A DNA stretch of 64,000 nt. It comes from Flavisolibacter longurius. GTDB taxonomy: Bacteria; Bacteroidota; Bacteroidia; Chitinophagales; Chitinophagaceae. Positions 46,597 through 56,607 of the stretch are shown piece by piece. Positions within the stretch are counted from its first letter, which is position 1; every line of letters starts with the position of its first letter. The notes under the pieces are model-generated. The model was not told the DNA's origin. It saw only the letters and a program-made list of their open reading frames with translations, and ran no database searches. The stretch is from contig JABUMY010000003.1 in NCBI GenBank assembly GCA_013327885.1, positions 248,001 to 312,000 of the forward strand, read 5' to 3'. A program made the position numbers and the translations under genes.

Positions 46597-46609
46597 ACAA
46601 TCGTTTTCA
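46596..46609. promoter_or_regulatory. Candidate LacI-type operator overlapping the lacI-like start
   Basis: TACAATCGTTTTCA has the CG-centred half-palindrome form of LacI/CcpA-family sites (TGnnAnCGnTnnCA) and shares the core CAATCGnTTTCA with the second copy at 46653. It overlaps the first base of the regulator's ATG, which would suit autorepression. Confidence 0.5.
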
Positions 46610-46652
46610 CTAATGTGATAGGGCTAAAATAAACTTTTTTTAAAAAAAATTA

Positions 46653-46666
46653 TGCAATCGGTTTCA
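46653..46666. promoter_or_regulatory. Candidate LacI-type operator upstream of susC
   Basis: TGCAATCGGTTTCA fits the CG-centred LacI/CcpA-type consensus at nearly every position. It recurs, with the shared neighbour TAAT, 57 bases from the copy at the regulator start. It lies in the 331-base divergent region, which otherwise shows an A/T-rich stretch and no gene. Confidence 0.55.
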
Positions 46667-46927
46667 TTAATTGAAAATCTTTCTAAATTAGTCTTCGGAA
46701 TTCAAAACTGGTTTGCTTGCTGCATGGAGATTGCTTGCTTTGTTTTTGTTGATTTTTGATACACTTTCTCTAGTTGCAGTCCGTGTGTTTTGGACAGCGG
46801 TTATTATAACCAATCAGCATTCCCCGATCACGATTTAGATCACTACCCCTGTGAGAAATGTGCCGATTGAAAGCCGTGTGACCGATCATTGAATTAAACG
46901 CTGACTATAAACTCAAAATCACAGACT

Positions 46928-49900
46928 ATGAACATTACGGACTTGCTGATCCGCCCCCGGCCAGGGAAATCCTGGGGGTGGTTTACAAACAACTTACGGG
47001 AAGCCGGCATCCTGCTGCTCTTGCTTTCCTTTCTTGCTTTTTCTGCCGCTGCGCAGACCCTCCAGGTCAGAGGCCGCATTATCGACGACAAAAGCCAGCC
47101 TATAGCTGGGGCTTCTGTCACCGTTAAAGGCACCACTGCCGGTACCACCACCAATGAGAATGGTGAGTACCAGATCTCCGCAGCATCCAATGCCACGCTG
47201 GTCATCAGCTCTGTTGGCTTTCCTGCAAAAGAAATTCTGGTAAACGGGCAGGCCACCCACAATGTTACCATGACGGCCCAGTCCACAGACCTGGAGCAGG
47301 TTGTAGTGGTAGGCTATGGTACACAGCGCAGAGAAGCTGTTACGGGTTCCGTGGCATCCCTTGGCGGCGAGCGCCTGCGGGAAATACCCACATCGAACGT
47401 AACACAGGCTTTGCAAGGGCGTCTGGCTGGTGTTGATATCGCACAAACCTCCACAAGGCCCGGTGCCAACATGCAGATCCGCATCCGCGGTACGCGGTCG
47501 CTGTCAGCCGACAACAACCCGCTGATCGTTTTGGACGGGATTCCGTTTATTGGTTCGATGGCTGACCTGAACCCGAATGATATTAAAAGTATTGATGTGC
47601 TAAAGGATGCCTCGGCTACCGCCATTTACGGTTCCCGTGGTGCCAACGGCGTTATTCTGATCACCACCGACAAAGGCACCAGAGGTCGCAAGCCCCGCAT
47701 CAGCTATAATGGCTTCCACGGCGCACAAACCGTGTTTGCCAAATACCCCATGATGAATGCCGCCCAACTGGTGGCCTTGCGTGCAGCAAATAACAATAAT
47801 GGCGTACCGGTGTATACGCCAGGCCCCGATGAACTGGATAACGCCGACACCGACTGGCAGGACCTTTTCTACCGCACGGGTTATATTACCGATCATAACA
47901 TAAGCCTGGCGGGCAGCACCGAAGGCGGCAGCTACAATTTTGGCGGTGGCTACCATGTGAACCAGGGGGTCATTCCTACGCAGCAGTTCAAGCGTTACTC
48001 CTTTCGTGGTTCGCTGGATCAGCAGGTCGGCCGCAACTTCCGCTTTGGATTCACCACCAACAACAATTACAATGAAAGTCATGGCAACCAGGTAGGCTTG
48101 TACAGTTCCTTGAGCATGTCGCCGCTGGCCAGTCCTTTCAATGCGGATGGAACGCCAAGAAGAGGCATCCGGATGGTGCTGGACAACCAGTACATTTTTA
48201 CAAAAGATGTGGTTGAGCGGTTGCTGGAAAACAGCCAGTGGCTGAACGAAACCCGCGGCTTTGCTTCGTACAACGCTATTTACGGTGAAGCGGCCCTTCC
48301 TTTTGTAACAGGCCTGAAGTACAGGGCCAACCTTGGCTTGAACTACCGCCAGGCAAACAACGGCGCCTATACGGGACCCGGCGTGGGTGATGCCCTGAAC
48401 CCGAACACGATCTCTTCGGCTTCGGTTGATAACCAATATACGTATCACTGGACGTTTGAAAACCTGCTGACCTACGACCGTACGTTTGCTGGAAAGCACA
48501 CGATCAACGCGGTAGGTCTTTACTCCATGGAGCAGAACAAGTTCACCCGCTCCAACATGTCGGCCCAGGACATCCCTGCCGATGCCTTCCAATTTTATAA
48601 CCTGGGCCAGGCCGCCGGCCAGATCCAGATCAACCCGGCTAACCAGAACTATTCCCTTTCCGGCCTGATGTCGGTAATGGGAAGGGTAATGTACTCGTAC
48701 GACAACAAATACATGATCTCCGCCACAGTGCGTTCCGATGGTTCATCTCGTCTGGCTCCTGGCTTCAAATGGCACACTTACCCGGCCGTTTCCATTGGCT
48801 GGAACATTAGCCGCGAATCGTTCATGGAAAATGTAACGGCTATCAATAACCTGAAACTGCGTGCTGGTTATGGACAAACTTCTAACCAGGCGGTAGGCGT
48901 TTACTCCACGCTTGGCCGGTTGGATACAAGACCGTATAATTTTGGTCCTACAGGATATGCTACAGGCTATTTCGTGAACCAGTTGCCCAACCCGGGACTG
49001 GGCTGGGAGTTTTCTAAAACCTGGAACGTTGGCGTTGACTTCGGGCTGTTCCGCAACCGCCTGACCGGTACCATGGAATATTATGTTACCAACACCGAAG
49101 ACATCCTTCTCGGTCTTGGCCTGCCACCTACGTCGGGTGTTAGCAGCATTACCGAAAACATTGGTGCCACCCAGAACAAAGGCTTTGAACTGGCGCTCAA
49201 CGGCACGATCCTGAACGACGTGAACGGCTGGAGCTGGGATATGGGTGTGAATTTCTATACCAACAAAAACAAGCTGGTTTCACTGGCCTCCGGCCAAACC
49301 CGCGATGAAGGCAACGCCTGGTTTGTTGGCTATAACATCAATGCCATTTACGATTACAAAAAAATCGGTTTGTGGCAGGAAAGAGATTCTTACCTGAGCA
49401 TCCTGGAACCAGGTGGAAAAGTGGGCATGATCAAAGTGGAATACACCGGTGAATACAACCCCGACGGTACGCCAAAAAGGGCCATTGGTCCTGCTGACCG
49501 CCAGATCATGAATGTTGATCCTGATTTCCAGGGTGGCTTTAATACCCGTGTGGCCTACAAAGGGTTTGACCTGGGTGTTGTGGGTATCTTCAGAGGCGGT
49601 GGCTTATTGGTGAGCACCATTCACGGCCCCAACGGCTACCTGAACCTGCTGACAGGACGCAGAAACAACATTAATGTGGACTACTGGACGCCGGATAACA
49701 CCGATGCCAAATATCCCAATCCGGCTGGCCCGATCAGTGGCGATAATCCAAGACATGCCACCACGCTTGGCTATTTCGACGGCTCATTTGCCAAGATCCG
49801 TACCATTACCCTGGGTTATGATTTCAACCGCAGCCTGATCAAAAATGGCGACATCAGACTTCGCATGTATTTCACGGCGCAAAACCCGTTTGTGTTTTTC

Positions 49901-50062
49901 TCGCCATTCCACAGCGAGTCGGGATTGGATCCGGAGGCTAACTCCACTGGTAACGAAAACACGGCCTCACAGGGTGTGAACATCCCGAGCCGCATTCTTA
50001 CCGTTGGCTTTAACACGCCTTCTACCCGTAACTATATTGTTGGTCTGAACCTGTCATTCTAA
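46928..50062 (+). CDS. SusC/RagA TonB-linked outer-membrane transporter
   Basis: The 1044-residue product has an unusually long leader before the signal segment (ILLLLLSFLAFSAAAQ). Then come a carboxypeptidase-regulatory-like domain (GRIIDDKSQPIAGASVTVKG), a plug with LQGRLAGVDIAQTSTRPGAN and DASATAIYGSRGANGVILI, and a large 22-strand barrel. It imports oligosaccharides with its SusD partner, the next gene after 11 bases. Nearby GH67 and CE15 genes suggest glucuronate-substituted xylan fragments as ligand. Confidence 0.96.
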   Translation: MNITDLLIRPRPGKSWGWFTNNLREAGILLLLLSFLAFSAAAQTLQVRGRIIDDKSQPIAGASVTVKGTTAGTTTNENGEYQISAASNATLVISSVGFPAKEILVNGQATHNVTMTAQSTDLEQVVVVGYGTQRREAVTGSVASLGGERLREIPTSNVTQALQGRLAGVDIAQTSTRPGANMQIRIRGTRSLSADNNPLIVLDGIPFIGSMADLNPNDIKSIDVLKDASATAIYGSRGANGVILITTDKGTRGRKPRISYNGFHGAQTVFAKYPMMNAAQLVALRAANNNNGVPVYTPGPDELDNADTDWQDLFYRTGYITDHNISLAGSTEGGSYNFGGGYHVNQGVIPTQQFKRYSFRGSLDQQVGRNFRFGFTTNNNYNESHGNQVGLYSSLSMSPLASPFNADGTPRRGIRMVLDNQYIFTKDVVERLLENSQWLNETRGFASYNAIYGEAALPFVTGLKYRANLGLNYRQANNGAYTGPGVGDALNPNTISSASVDNQYTYHWTFENLLTYDRTFAGKHTINAVGLYSMEQNKFTRSNMSAQDIPADAFQFYNLGQAAGQIQINPANQNYSLSGLMSVMGRVMYSYDNKYMISATVRSDGSSRLAPGFKWHTYPAVSIGWNISRESFMENVTAINNLKLRAGYGQTSNQAVGVYSTLGRLDTRPYNFGPTGYATGYFVNQLPNPGLGWEFSKTWNVGVDFGLFRNRLTGTMEYYVTNTEDILLGLGLPPTSGVSSITENIGATQNKGFELALNGTILNDVNGWSWDMGVNFYTNKNKLVSLASGQTRDEGNAWFVGYNINAIYDYKKIGLWQERDSYLSILEPGGKVGMIKVEYTGEYNPDGTPKRAIGPADRQIMNVDPDFQGGFNTRVAYKGFDLGVVGIFRGGGLLVSTIHGPNGYLNLLTGRRNNINVDYWTPDNTDAKYPNPAGPISGDNPRHATTLGYFDGSFAKIRTITLGYDFNRSLIKNGDIRLRMYFTAQNPFVFFSPFHSESGLDPEANSTGNENTASQGVNIPSRILTVGFNTPSTRNYIVGLNLSF

Positions 50063-50073
50063 AAAAGAAGAAA

Positions 50074-52068
50074 ATGAGACACATACCTATAAAATCTTTC
50101 CTTGCAGCAGCGCTTCTGTTGCTGGTAACGCCGGGATGTAAAAAGCTCCTGGACGAAGAGCCCCGCAGCATTTATACCCCCGAATTCTTTAAAACCGAAA
50201 AAGGCGTGCAGGGCGGCATTACAGCCCTTTACGCCAACTTGCGGTTCCTTTACGGGCAGCCTTATTATTACAACACGCTGGAAACCGGCACCGATGAATA
50301 CACCTGGGGTGCAAGTGCCGATGGTAACTTCCGGGATATGGACTACACCAGTGTGTCGAACCTAAATTCCACCAGCAGTCGTTCGGATGCAATCTGGGGC
50401 ATTTCGTTTCAAACCATCAATACCGCTAACGGTATTATTGAGAACGCGGCTTCCGTTAGCACAGTAACGCCAGCGCTGGTGGCCGAAGCCAAATTTTTCC
50501 GTGCCTTCTACTATTTCCAGTTGGTGCAAACCTTTGGCGGTGTACCGCTGGACCTGGGCTCCGGCGAGCTGAAATTCAACACCACGGCCTTCCGCGGTTC
50601 GGTGCGTAACACCGTGCCGGAAGTTTACAGCAAGGCAATCTTCCCCGACCTGTTGGCTGCTGTTACCGACCTGCCCGATGCCCCAAGGGTAGTGGGTGGC
50701 GCTACCAAAACAGTAGCCCGCCTTTTCCTGGCAAAGGCCTACCTGACCTATGCCTGGTGGCTGCAAAACCCCAACAACATTCCAACCTACCCGGCTTCAC
50801 CACGCACCGACCCGGGTGGCTTGACTGCGCAACAGTATTTTCAAAGAGCGTATGACACAGCCGTGCAAGGCATTGACAATGCCGGTACCAACTATGCCCT
50901 GGAAAATACGTTTTATGACCTCCATGTAGGCGGTAACGATCGCAACAAGGAAATGATGCTATGGGCCGATCATACCCAGGAGAGTGAGCAGTATAACGGT
51001 GCTTGCCTGAACTGTTTCGACGGCGAATCAGGCAATGGCAGAAATGGTGCCCATTGGATGGTGAACTGGAACTACACCGTAATCCGGAGTGCATCCAACC
51101 CCGACGGCACCGGTACGGCCATCAGCTCCGTGCAGCGGGAAGCTGTTCAGGCCCTGGGCCGTCCCTATACCCGCATGGCACCTGTCATAGGCGTGTTCAC
51201 CAACACGTTTGCCGATAAAACGCTGGACTCCCGCTACGATGGTACGTTCAGTACGGTATATAGGGCCAACTGGCCAAAAGGCTACAACCCGCCAAGCTCG
51301 GCCCCGGCTGTGCTGTACAATGCCAACGACCTGCCGGTAAGACCCGGTGAACCTGTTCTTTCGTTTTTAGAAGATGAATCGTTGACGGCTACTATCCAGT
51401 ATCCTGCCGGCGCCAACTTCCCCGGTAAATCATCCAACAACGTAGGGGCTGGCCGCATTCCCGGTCGAGCTGATTTTGTGATCAACCCCCGCGCCATCAG
51501 CCGGATCGTTTTCCCTGGTCTTTGGAAGCTGGGTGTTTACCGTACCGACAATGGTACCGGTCTCGGACAACCGAACGCCACCAGCACCCGTCCGTTTAAG
51601 ATCGCCAAGTTCTCTGAGTTTTACTTTATCGCGGCTGAAGCAGCGGTAAAAGGTGCGACAGCAGTGGCTGGCAAATCGGCCCGCGACCTGATCAACGTGA
51701 TCCGTGCCCGTGCCGGCAAATGGCGTTTTTCCAACAAGGCCAATGCCGCCTTTGTAGCCGACAACAGTGCCGCTATGGTAGCTGCCACACCGGCTACGAT
51801 CGACATCAATTACATTTTGGCTGAGCGTTCCCGTGAGTATTTCGGTGAAGGCTATCGCTGGTTCGACCTTATACGTACCCAGAAATGGAACGAACTGGCA
51901 GGAACCTACGAGATCGGAGGTGCCAACTATGGCGATCACACGCCGCAGACCTTTACACGAACCATTCAGCCTTTCCATTACCTGCGGCCTATACCGCGTG
52001 GCCAGATCGATGCCATGGATATGTCGGCAGATGAAAAAGCTGCCTATCAAAATCCCAACTATCAATAG
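50074..52068 (+). CDS. SusD/RagB surface glycan-binding lipoprotein
   Basis: The 664-residue lipoprotein (lipobox LLLLVTPGCK, Cys22) has the SusD helical TPR core: KFFRAFYYFQLVQTFGGVPL in the N-terminal half, and SEFYFIAAEAAVKG plus YILAERSREYFGEGYRWFDL in the C-terminal half. It forms the lid over the SusC barrel. It is larger than many SusD proteins because of an insertion around residues 290-400. A terminator follows. Confidence 0.95.
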   Translation: MRHIPIKSFLAAALLLLVTPGCKKLLDEEPRSIYTPEFFKTEKGVQGGITALYANLRFLYGQPYYYNTLETGTDEYTWGASADGNFRDMDYTSVSNLNSTSSRSDAIWGISFQTINTANGIIENAASVSTVTPALVAEAKFFRAFYYFQLVQTFGGVPLDLGSGELKFNTTAFRGSVRNTVPEVYSKAIFPDLLAAVTDLPDAPRVVGGATKTVARLFLAKAYLTYAWWLQNPNNIPTYPASPRTDPGGLTAQQYFQRAYDTAVQGIDNAGTNYALENTFYDLHVGGNDRNKEMMLWADHTQESEQYNGACLNCFDGESGNGRNGAHWMVNWNYTVIRSASNPDGTGTAISSVQREAVQALGRPYTRMAPVIGVFTNTFADKTLDSRYDGTFSTVYRANWPKGYNPPSSAPAVLYNANDLPVRPGEPVLSFLEDESLTATIQYPAGANFPGKSSNNVGAGRIPGRADFVINPRAISRIVFPGLWKLGVYRTDNGTGLGQPNATSTRPFKIAKFSEFYFIAAEAAVKGATAVAGKSARDLINVIRARAGKWRFSNKANAAFVADNSAAMVAATPATIDINYILAERSREYFGEGYRWFDLIRTQKWNELAGTYEIGGANYGDHTPQTFTRTIQPFHYLRPIPRGQIDAMDMSADEKAAYQNPNYQ

Positions 52069-52118
52069 TTCATTGACGATTGAGTCTTTCGTAATTTCAA
52101 TTATCTCACAAAGCAGAA

Positions 52119-52151
52119 CACAGGAGGGAGGTCACACTCTCTCCTGTTTTT
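52119..52151 (+). terminator. Rho-independent terminator of the susCD operon
   Basis: ACAGGAGGGAG pairs with CTCTCTCCTGT (one mismatch) and is followed by seven or more T. It lies about 50 bases after the susD stop codon. Confidence 0.85.
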
Positions 52152-52185
52152 TTGCAGGTACGATAGGTTTCGAAACCCAACGGCT

Positions 52186-52511
52186 GTGGATGGTCCGGTA
52201 GGTATCCTGTTTCGCTTCGACTTTGTTCCTGCGGCAAAAGAATGTAATTGGGGGTCTATGCCGATCGGGCTGTTTGCTTCTCATGCCGTTCATTTCCCAT
52301 CGAAGGCCCCGGCGAGATCATTGCCACCGACAACAGCGACCCGGCCAGCCTGGTATCGTTTGCCTCACCTGGAAGAGAAATGTATTCGGGACTTGTACTG
52401 GCTATTGTTCGTACCAAAAAAGGAAAACAAGGTAACATCAGGATAAAAGCTGCTGCACTGGGGTTAAAAGACGCTAGCCTCGAGATCAGCCGCCGCTTGT
52501 TCTTAAAATAA
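52186..52511 (+). pseudogene. C-terminal remnant of a GH2 glycoside hydrolase
   Basis: The frame from 52248 to 52511 reads SFPIEGPGEIIATDNSDPAS, then GREMYSGLVLAIVRTKKGKQ, and ends ISRRLFLK. This matches the last domain of GH2 beta-galactosidase/glucuronidase-like enzymes (IEGPGEIVATDNGD...GLxLAIVRxKxGxxG). Just upstream, VGILFRFDFVPAAKE in a different frame looks like the preceding strand, so a frameshift separates them. The catalytic barrel is missing. It is a decayed gene once part of this polysaccharide locus. Confidence 0.7.
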
Positions 52512-52517
52512 AAAAGT

Positions 52518-53861
52518 ATGAAACCAGCAATCTTATTCTTCTGCTTTTGTTTTTGCCTGCGAGCAGAAGCCCAGCTTTCGCAGGCACAGCGTGACAGCAT
52601 CAACCGCTTAACCCAGGTGGATTACCGGGATATGCTGCAGCAAATGGGAATCGATTCCCTTCGCCGCGGTCCTTCGGGTAACCCTGCTGATTCAAACGCC
52701 GCCAACAGTGATGAGGCCAAGGCCACGACGTATACTTCGCTGCCAGACCCCCTGGTTTTGAACAATGGAAAGAAGGTTAGCAATGCAGCTACCTGGTGGC
52801 AGCAACGCCGACCGGAAATTGTTGAAGCCTTTGAGCGGGAAATGTATGGCCGTGTGCCGGCAATAACGCCCAAGGTAACCTGGGAGGTGGTTAGCACCAT
52901 CGACACCAGTTATGGCAACCGCGAAGCTGTTACAAAACAGTTACGCGGCCGTGTGGACAACGCTGCTTACCCTTCCTTTAACGTGGACATAATTCTTTCT
53001 GTAACGGTGCCGAAGGCGGCACAGAAGGCCGTTCCCCTAATGCTGCATTTCGGCTTTGTGTTCCCGCCCGGCTTTCGCATGCCGGCACCTCCACCCGGTA
53101 CGCCGGTGGAAAAAAGCTGGCAGGAACAAGTGCTGGAACAGGGTTGGGGATTTGCCGTATTGGTACCCACCAGTTTCCAGGCGGATAATGGTGCCGGGTT
53201 AACGGCCGGAATTATTGGCCTTGTGAACAAGGGGCAGCGCCGCAAGCCCGACGACTGGGGCACACTGCGAGCCTGGGCCTGGGGTGCCAGTCGGGCCATC
53301 GATTACCTGGAAACGGATAAAGCTGTCGATGCAAAAAACATCGGCATCGAAGGTTTGTCGCGGTATGGCAAAGCAGCCCTGGTAGCCATGGCATTTGAAC
53401 CACGGATTAAAATTGGCTTCATTGGTTCTTCGGGTGCAGGCGGCGCCAAGATCCTGCGCCGCACCTTTGGCGAGCAGGTGGAGAATCTTGCCTCTTCGGC
53501 TGAATACCATTGGTTTGCCCCTAATTTTTTAAAATACGCCGGTCCCTTAACACCCAATGATCTTCCGGTGGATGCGCACCATCTTATTGCCCTTTGTGCA
53601 CCGCGGCCTGTCTTTATATCTTCCGGCTCACCAAAAGTAGAAGGGCAGTGGATCGATGCCAGGGGCATGTTCCTGGCTGGCGTTCATGCAGGGCCGGTCT
53701 ATACCCTGCTGGAAAAAAAAGGCCTTGGTACTTCCGAATTTCCGCCACTTGAAACGCCGCTGGTGGCTGGTGAGATCGCTTTCCGGCAGCATGCCGGCGG
53801 GCATACAACGGGACCTAACTGGCCAAGTTTTTTGCAATGGGCAAAACGCTGCCTGCAATAA
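52518..53861 (+). CDS. Glucuronoyl esterase (CE15, 4-O-methyl-glucuronoyl methylesterase)
   Basis: The 447-residue secreted enzyme (signal peptide MKPAILFFCFCFCLRAEA) cleaves ester bonds between glucuronate of xylan and lignin alcohols. It has the CE15 nucleophile motif GLSRYGK with Ser281 (family form GxSRxGK). Other family segments are EREMYGRVPAITPKVTWEV, LRAWAWGASRAIDYLE, LIALCAPRPVFISSGSPKVE and a C-terminal RQHAGGHTTGP with the likely catalytic His. It fits the glucuronoxylan theme of susCD and aguA. Confidence 0.92.
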   Translation: MKPAILFFCFCFCLRAEAQLSQAQRDSINRLTQVDYRDMLQQMGIDSLRRGPSGNPADSNAANSDEAKATTYTSLPDPLVLNNGKKVSNAATWWQQRRPEIVEAFEREMYGRVPAITPKVTWEVVSTIDTSYGNREAVTKQLRGRVDNAAYPSFNVDIILSVTVPKAAQKAVPLMLHFGFVFPPGFRMPAPPPGTPVEKSWQEQVLEQGWGFAVLVPTSFQADNGAGLTAGIIGLVNKGQRRKPDDWGTLRAWAWGASRAIDYLETDKAVDAKNIGIEGLSRYGKAALVAMAFEPRIKIGFIGSSGAGGAKILRRTFGEQVENLASSAEYHWFAPNFLKYAGPLTPNDLPVDAHHLIALCAPRPVFISSGSPKVEGQWIDARGMFLAGVHAGPVYTLLEKKGLGTSEFPPLETPLVAGEIAFRQHAGGHTTGPNWPSFLQWAKRCLQ

Positions 53862-53994
53862 ATTTTTTGAGCAGGTTGAAGACCAATTCACACAGGTAGC
53901 CCCTTCAAAACACTATTGAAACGCTCATCACATTTAACGGGAAATGCTTTGTGCATTACGGCAACTTTGTCGGCACATAAGAAAAACCTGTTTT

Positions 53995-56457
53995 ATGCGA
54001 TCGTTGTTTGTTTTGATTGTTTTTGTTTTCGGTAGCCTCCTTCCTGCATCTGCACAACAGGGCGGAACCCTGCATGGCCTGGTAAAAGATGAAGCCGGGA
54101 AAGGCTTGTCCGCTGCCACGGTTTCGCTCCTGAAAGCGGCTGATTCTTCCCTGGTAAAAGTGGCGCTTTCCGATGCGGCCGGCGCTTATGATTTCACCAA
54201 CATAAAAGGTGGCAGCTACCTGCTGTCGGTTACCAATGTTGGCTTTGCCAAAAAAATGGGAACGCCGTTTACTCTGAGCGATGGGCAAAAGCTGGATATA
54301 CCTACCTTGACGCTTTCACCTGCTACAAACGATATGTCGGCAGTGGTGGTGCAGGCCCGTAAGCCGCTGGTGGAAAATAAAATTGATAAGATGGTAGTGA
54401 ATGTAGATGCGGCTCCTACCAATGCCGGTTCTTCGGCCCTGGAAGTGCTGGAAAAGTCACCCGGCATATCGGTTGACCGCGATGGCAACATCAGCCTCAA
54501 AGGAAAGCAGGGCATTATTGTACTCATGGATGGCAAGCAGACCTATCTCAGCGGACAGGACCTGGCCAACCTCCTTCGCAACATGCCGGCCAGCCAGCTT
54601 GACCAGATCGAAATTATGACGCAGCCTTCGGCGAAATTTGATGCCTCCGGCAATTCCGGCATCATTAACCTGCGCACCAAAAAAAGCATGCTGAAAGGCT
54701 TTAACGGCAGCATCAATCTTTCGTATGTGCAGGGCCGTTACCACAAGTCACCCAATAGCCTGCAGTTCAATTACCGTACGGGAAAGCTCAACCTGTTTAC
54801 CAACCTCAGTTATTCGTACTGGTCAGGTTTCAGTGATCAAACCCTGCTGCGGACCTTCCGGAAAAACGGCGCTGTTACCTCCGTGTTCGACCAGGTGGCC
54901 AACCAGCGCAACACCAGCCACAATTACAATGGCCGCTTTGGCATGGATTACAGCGTTAATGCCAAAACAACATTGGGCGTATTGGTAACCGGCATTGCCA
55001 GTCCGAGGGTATGGCAAAACCGTGGTCGTGCCGATATCCGCAATGGCGCCGGGGCGCTGGATTCGTTCAATACCGTGTTTACCGAAAACCGCGACGACTG
55101 GAATCACTTTGGCAGCAACATCAATTTCAGGCGGGTGCTGCCCGGCAGTGGCCATGAGCTTACCGCCGATGTGGATTATCTCCGCTACACAACCGGTAGC
55201 AAGCAAACTTCCGATAACTATAATTTCAACCCGGGAGGGACCTTGCTTTCCGATCCCTTCCTTCTCCGCGGTAACCTGCCTTCCGACATCAGCATCTACA
55301 GCGGTAAGGTGGATTATTCAAAAGCCCTGAAAGGTGACGCAAAATTTGAAGCCGGTGTAAAAACCAGTTATGTGAGTACCGATAATGACGCCCAGTACAG
55401 CCGCTTCAGCAAACCGGAAAACGCCTGGCAAGTGGACAATACCCGCAGCAATCATTTCCTGTACAAGGAGAACATCAACGCGGCCTACATCAACTTCAGT
55501 CGCCAGGTAAAAAAATGGGGTTTCCAAACAGGACTTCGCGTAGAAAACACCATCGCCGAAGGCAACCAATTGGGTAATGCCGTACAAAAGGACAGTGCTT
55601 TCCGCCGCAACTATACACAGCTTTTTCCAACGGCTTATGTCAGCTTTACGGCCAATGAGAAAAACACCTTTGGCCTTTCTTACGGTCGCCGGATAGAGCG
55701 GCCCAATTACCAGGACATGAATCCTTTCCAGTATTTCCTGGACCAATACACGTTTCGGCAGGGAAACCCGTTGCTGACACCACAGTTTACGCACAACATC
55801 GAGTTGTCGCACAACTACAAAAACGCATTGAACACAACCCTGAACTATACGTCTACAACCGATATCCTGAACGACATCCTGAAGCAGAACGACGAAACGA
55901 AAGTTACTTTCCAGACAAAAGAGAACGTAGCCAGTCGCAAGGTTTTGGGACTCGCTTTAAGCTACAACGCACCGATTACCAAGTGGTGGACAACCAGCAT
56001 TTTTACCAATGTCAATTATAACCATTACACAGGCCTCGTCAACAACACAGAACTGGATGTAAAAATGACAACCTTTACGGCCAGCGGCAGCCAGCAGTTT
56101 CGTTTCGCCAAAACCTGGTCGGCGGAAATCAGCGGCTTTTACCGAAGCACGGCCCAGGAAACCGGTATGTTCGTGCTACGTCCAATGGGTGTTATTTCCT
56201 TCGGTTTTGCCAAACAATTACTCAGCAACAAAGCAAGCCTGAAGCTGAATGTGTACGACCCGTTCTATATTCAAAAGGCCAAGGTGGATATCCAACTGGG
56301 CAACATTGATACCTACGTGGAAAACCAATGGGATAACCGCCGTGTTGCGCTGACGTTTACCTACCGTTTCAGCAAAGGACAAAATGCCGCTCCCCAGCAA
56401 CGCCGCCGCACTGGTTCTTCACAGGAAGAACAGAACAGGGTAGGAGGGCAGCAGTAG
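53995..56457 (+). CDS. TonB-plug outer-membrane beta-barrel family protein
   Basis: The 820-residue product starts at the ATG at 53995, before a signal peptide (MRSLFVLIVFVFGSLLPASA). It has a carboxypeptidase-regulatory-like domain (LHGLVKDEAGKGLSAATVSL), a plug (DKMVVNVDAAPTNAGSSALE, then KQGIIVLMDGKQTYL) and a barrel with KNTFGLSYGRRIERPNYQDM. It is the same family as the gene at 751-3195: both have LEKSPGI/LMRSPGI plug motifs and a basic, glutamine-rich C-terminus. There is no SusD partner. The ligand is unknown. Confidence 0.88.
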   Translation: MRSLFVLIVFVFGSLLPASAQQGGTLHGLVKDEAGKGLSAATVSLLKAADSSLVKVALSDAAGAYDFTNIKGGSYLLSVTNVGFAKKMGTPFTLSDGQKLDIPTLTLSPATNDMSAVVVQARKPLVENKIDKMVVNVDAAPTNAGSSALEVLEKSPGISVDRDGNISLKGKQGIIVLMDGKQTYLSGQDLANLLRNMPASQLDQIEIMTQPSAKFDASGNSGIINLRTKKSMLKGFNGSINLSYVQGRYHKSPNSLQFNYRTGKLNLFTNLSYSYWSGFSDQTLLRTFRKNGAVTSVFDQVANQRNTSHNYNGRFGMDYSVNAKTTLGVLVTGIASPRVWQNRGRADIRNGAGALDSFNTVFTENRDDWNHFGSNINFRRVLPGSGHELTADVDYLRYTTGSKQTSDNYNFNPGGTLLSDPFLLRGNLPSDISIYSGKVDYSKALKGDAKFEAGVKTSYVSTDNDAQYSRFSKPENAWQVDNTRSNHFLYKENINAAYINFSRQVKKWGFQTGLRVENTIAEGNQLGNAVQKDSAFRRNYTQLFPTAYVSFTANEKNTFGLSYGRRIERPNYQDMNPFQYFLDQYTFRQGNPLLTPQFTHNIELSHNYKNALNTTLNYTSTTDILNDILKQNDETKVTFQTKENVASRKVLGLALSYNAPITKWWTTSIFTNVNYNHYTGLVNNTELDVKMTTFTASGSQQFRFAKTWSAEISGFYRSTAQETGMFVLRPMGVISFGFAKQLLSNKASLKLNVYDPFYIQKAKVDIQLGNIDTYVENQWDNRRVALTFTYRFSKGQNAAPQQRRRTGSSQEEQNRVGGQQ

Positions 56458-56495
56458 GCAATGGCAAATAAGCAATATGCAATTGGCAATAGGCA
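56454..56495. repeat. Short-word repeat tract (GCAAT words)
   Basis: Just after the barrel gene: taggcaatggcaaataagc, then aatatgcaattggcaatagg. It is a degenerate repetition of GGCAAT/TGCAAT, non-coding. Confidence 0.5.
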
Positions 56496-56582
56496 CGTTT
56501 TGAATAATGGCAGTCATGACTATGTGCCAGTATGAATTGCGTTTAGAATAGAAAAATCGTATTGTTGATCTTTTTTACGACG

Positions 56583-56607
56583 AGCCCCTTTTTTTAAGGG
56601 GCTTTTT
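56583..56607 (+). terminator. Rho-independent terminator
   Basis: AGCCCCTT (56583-56590), loop TTTTT, AAGGGGCT (56596-56603) followed by a T run, about 125 bases after the barrel gene. Confidence 0.85.
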
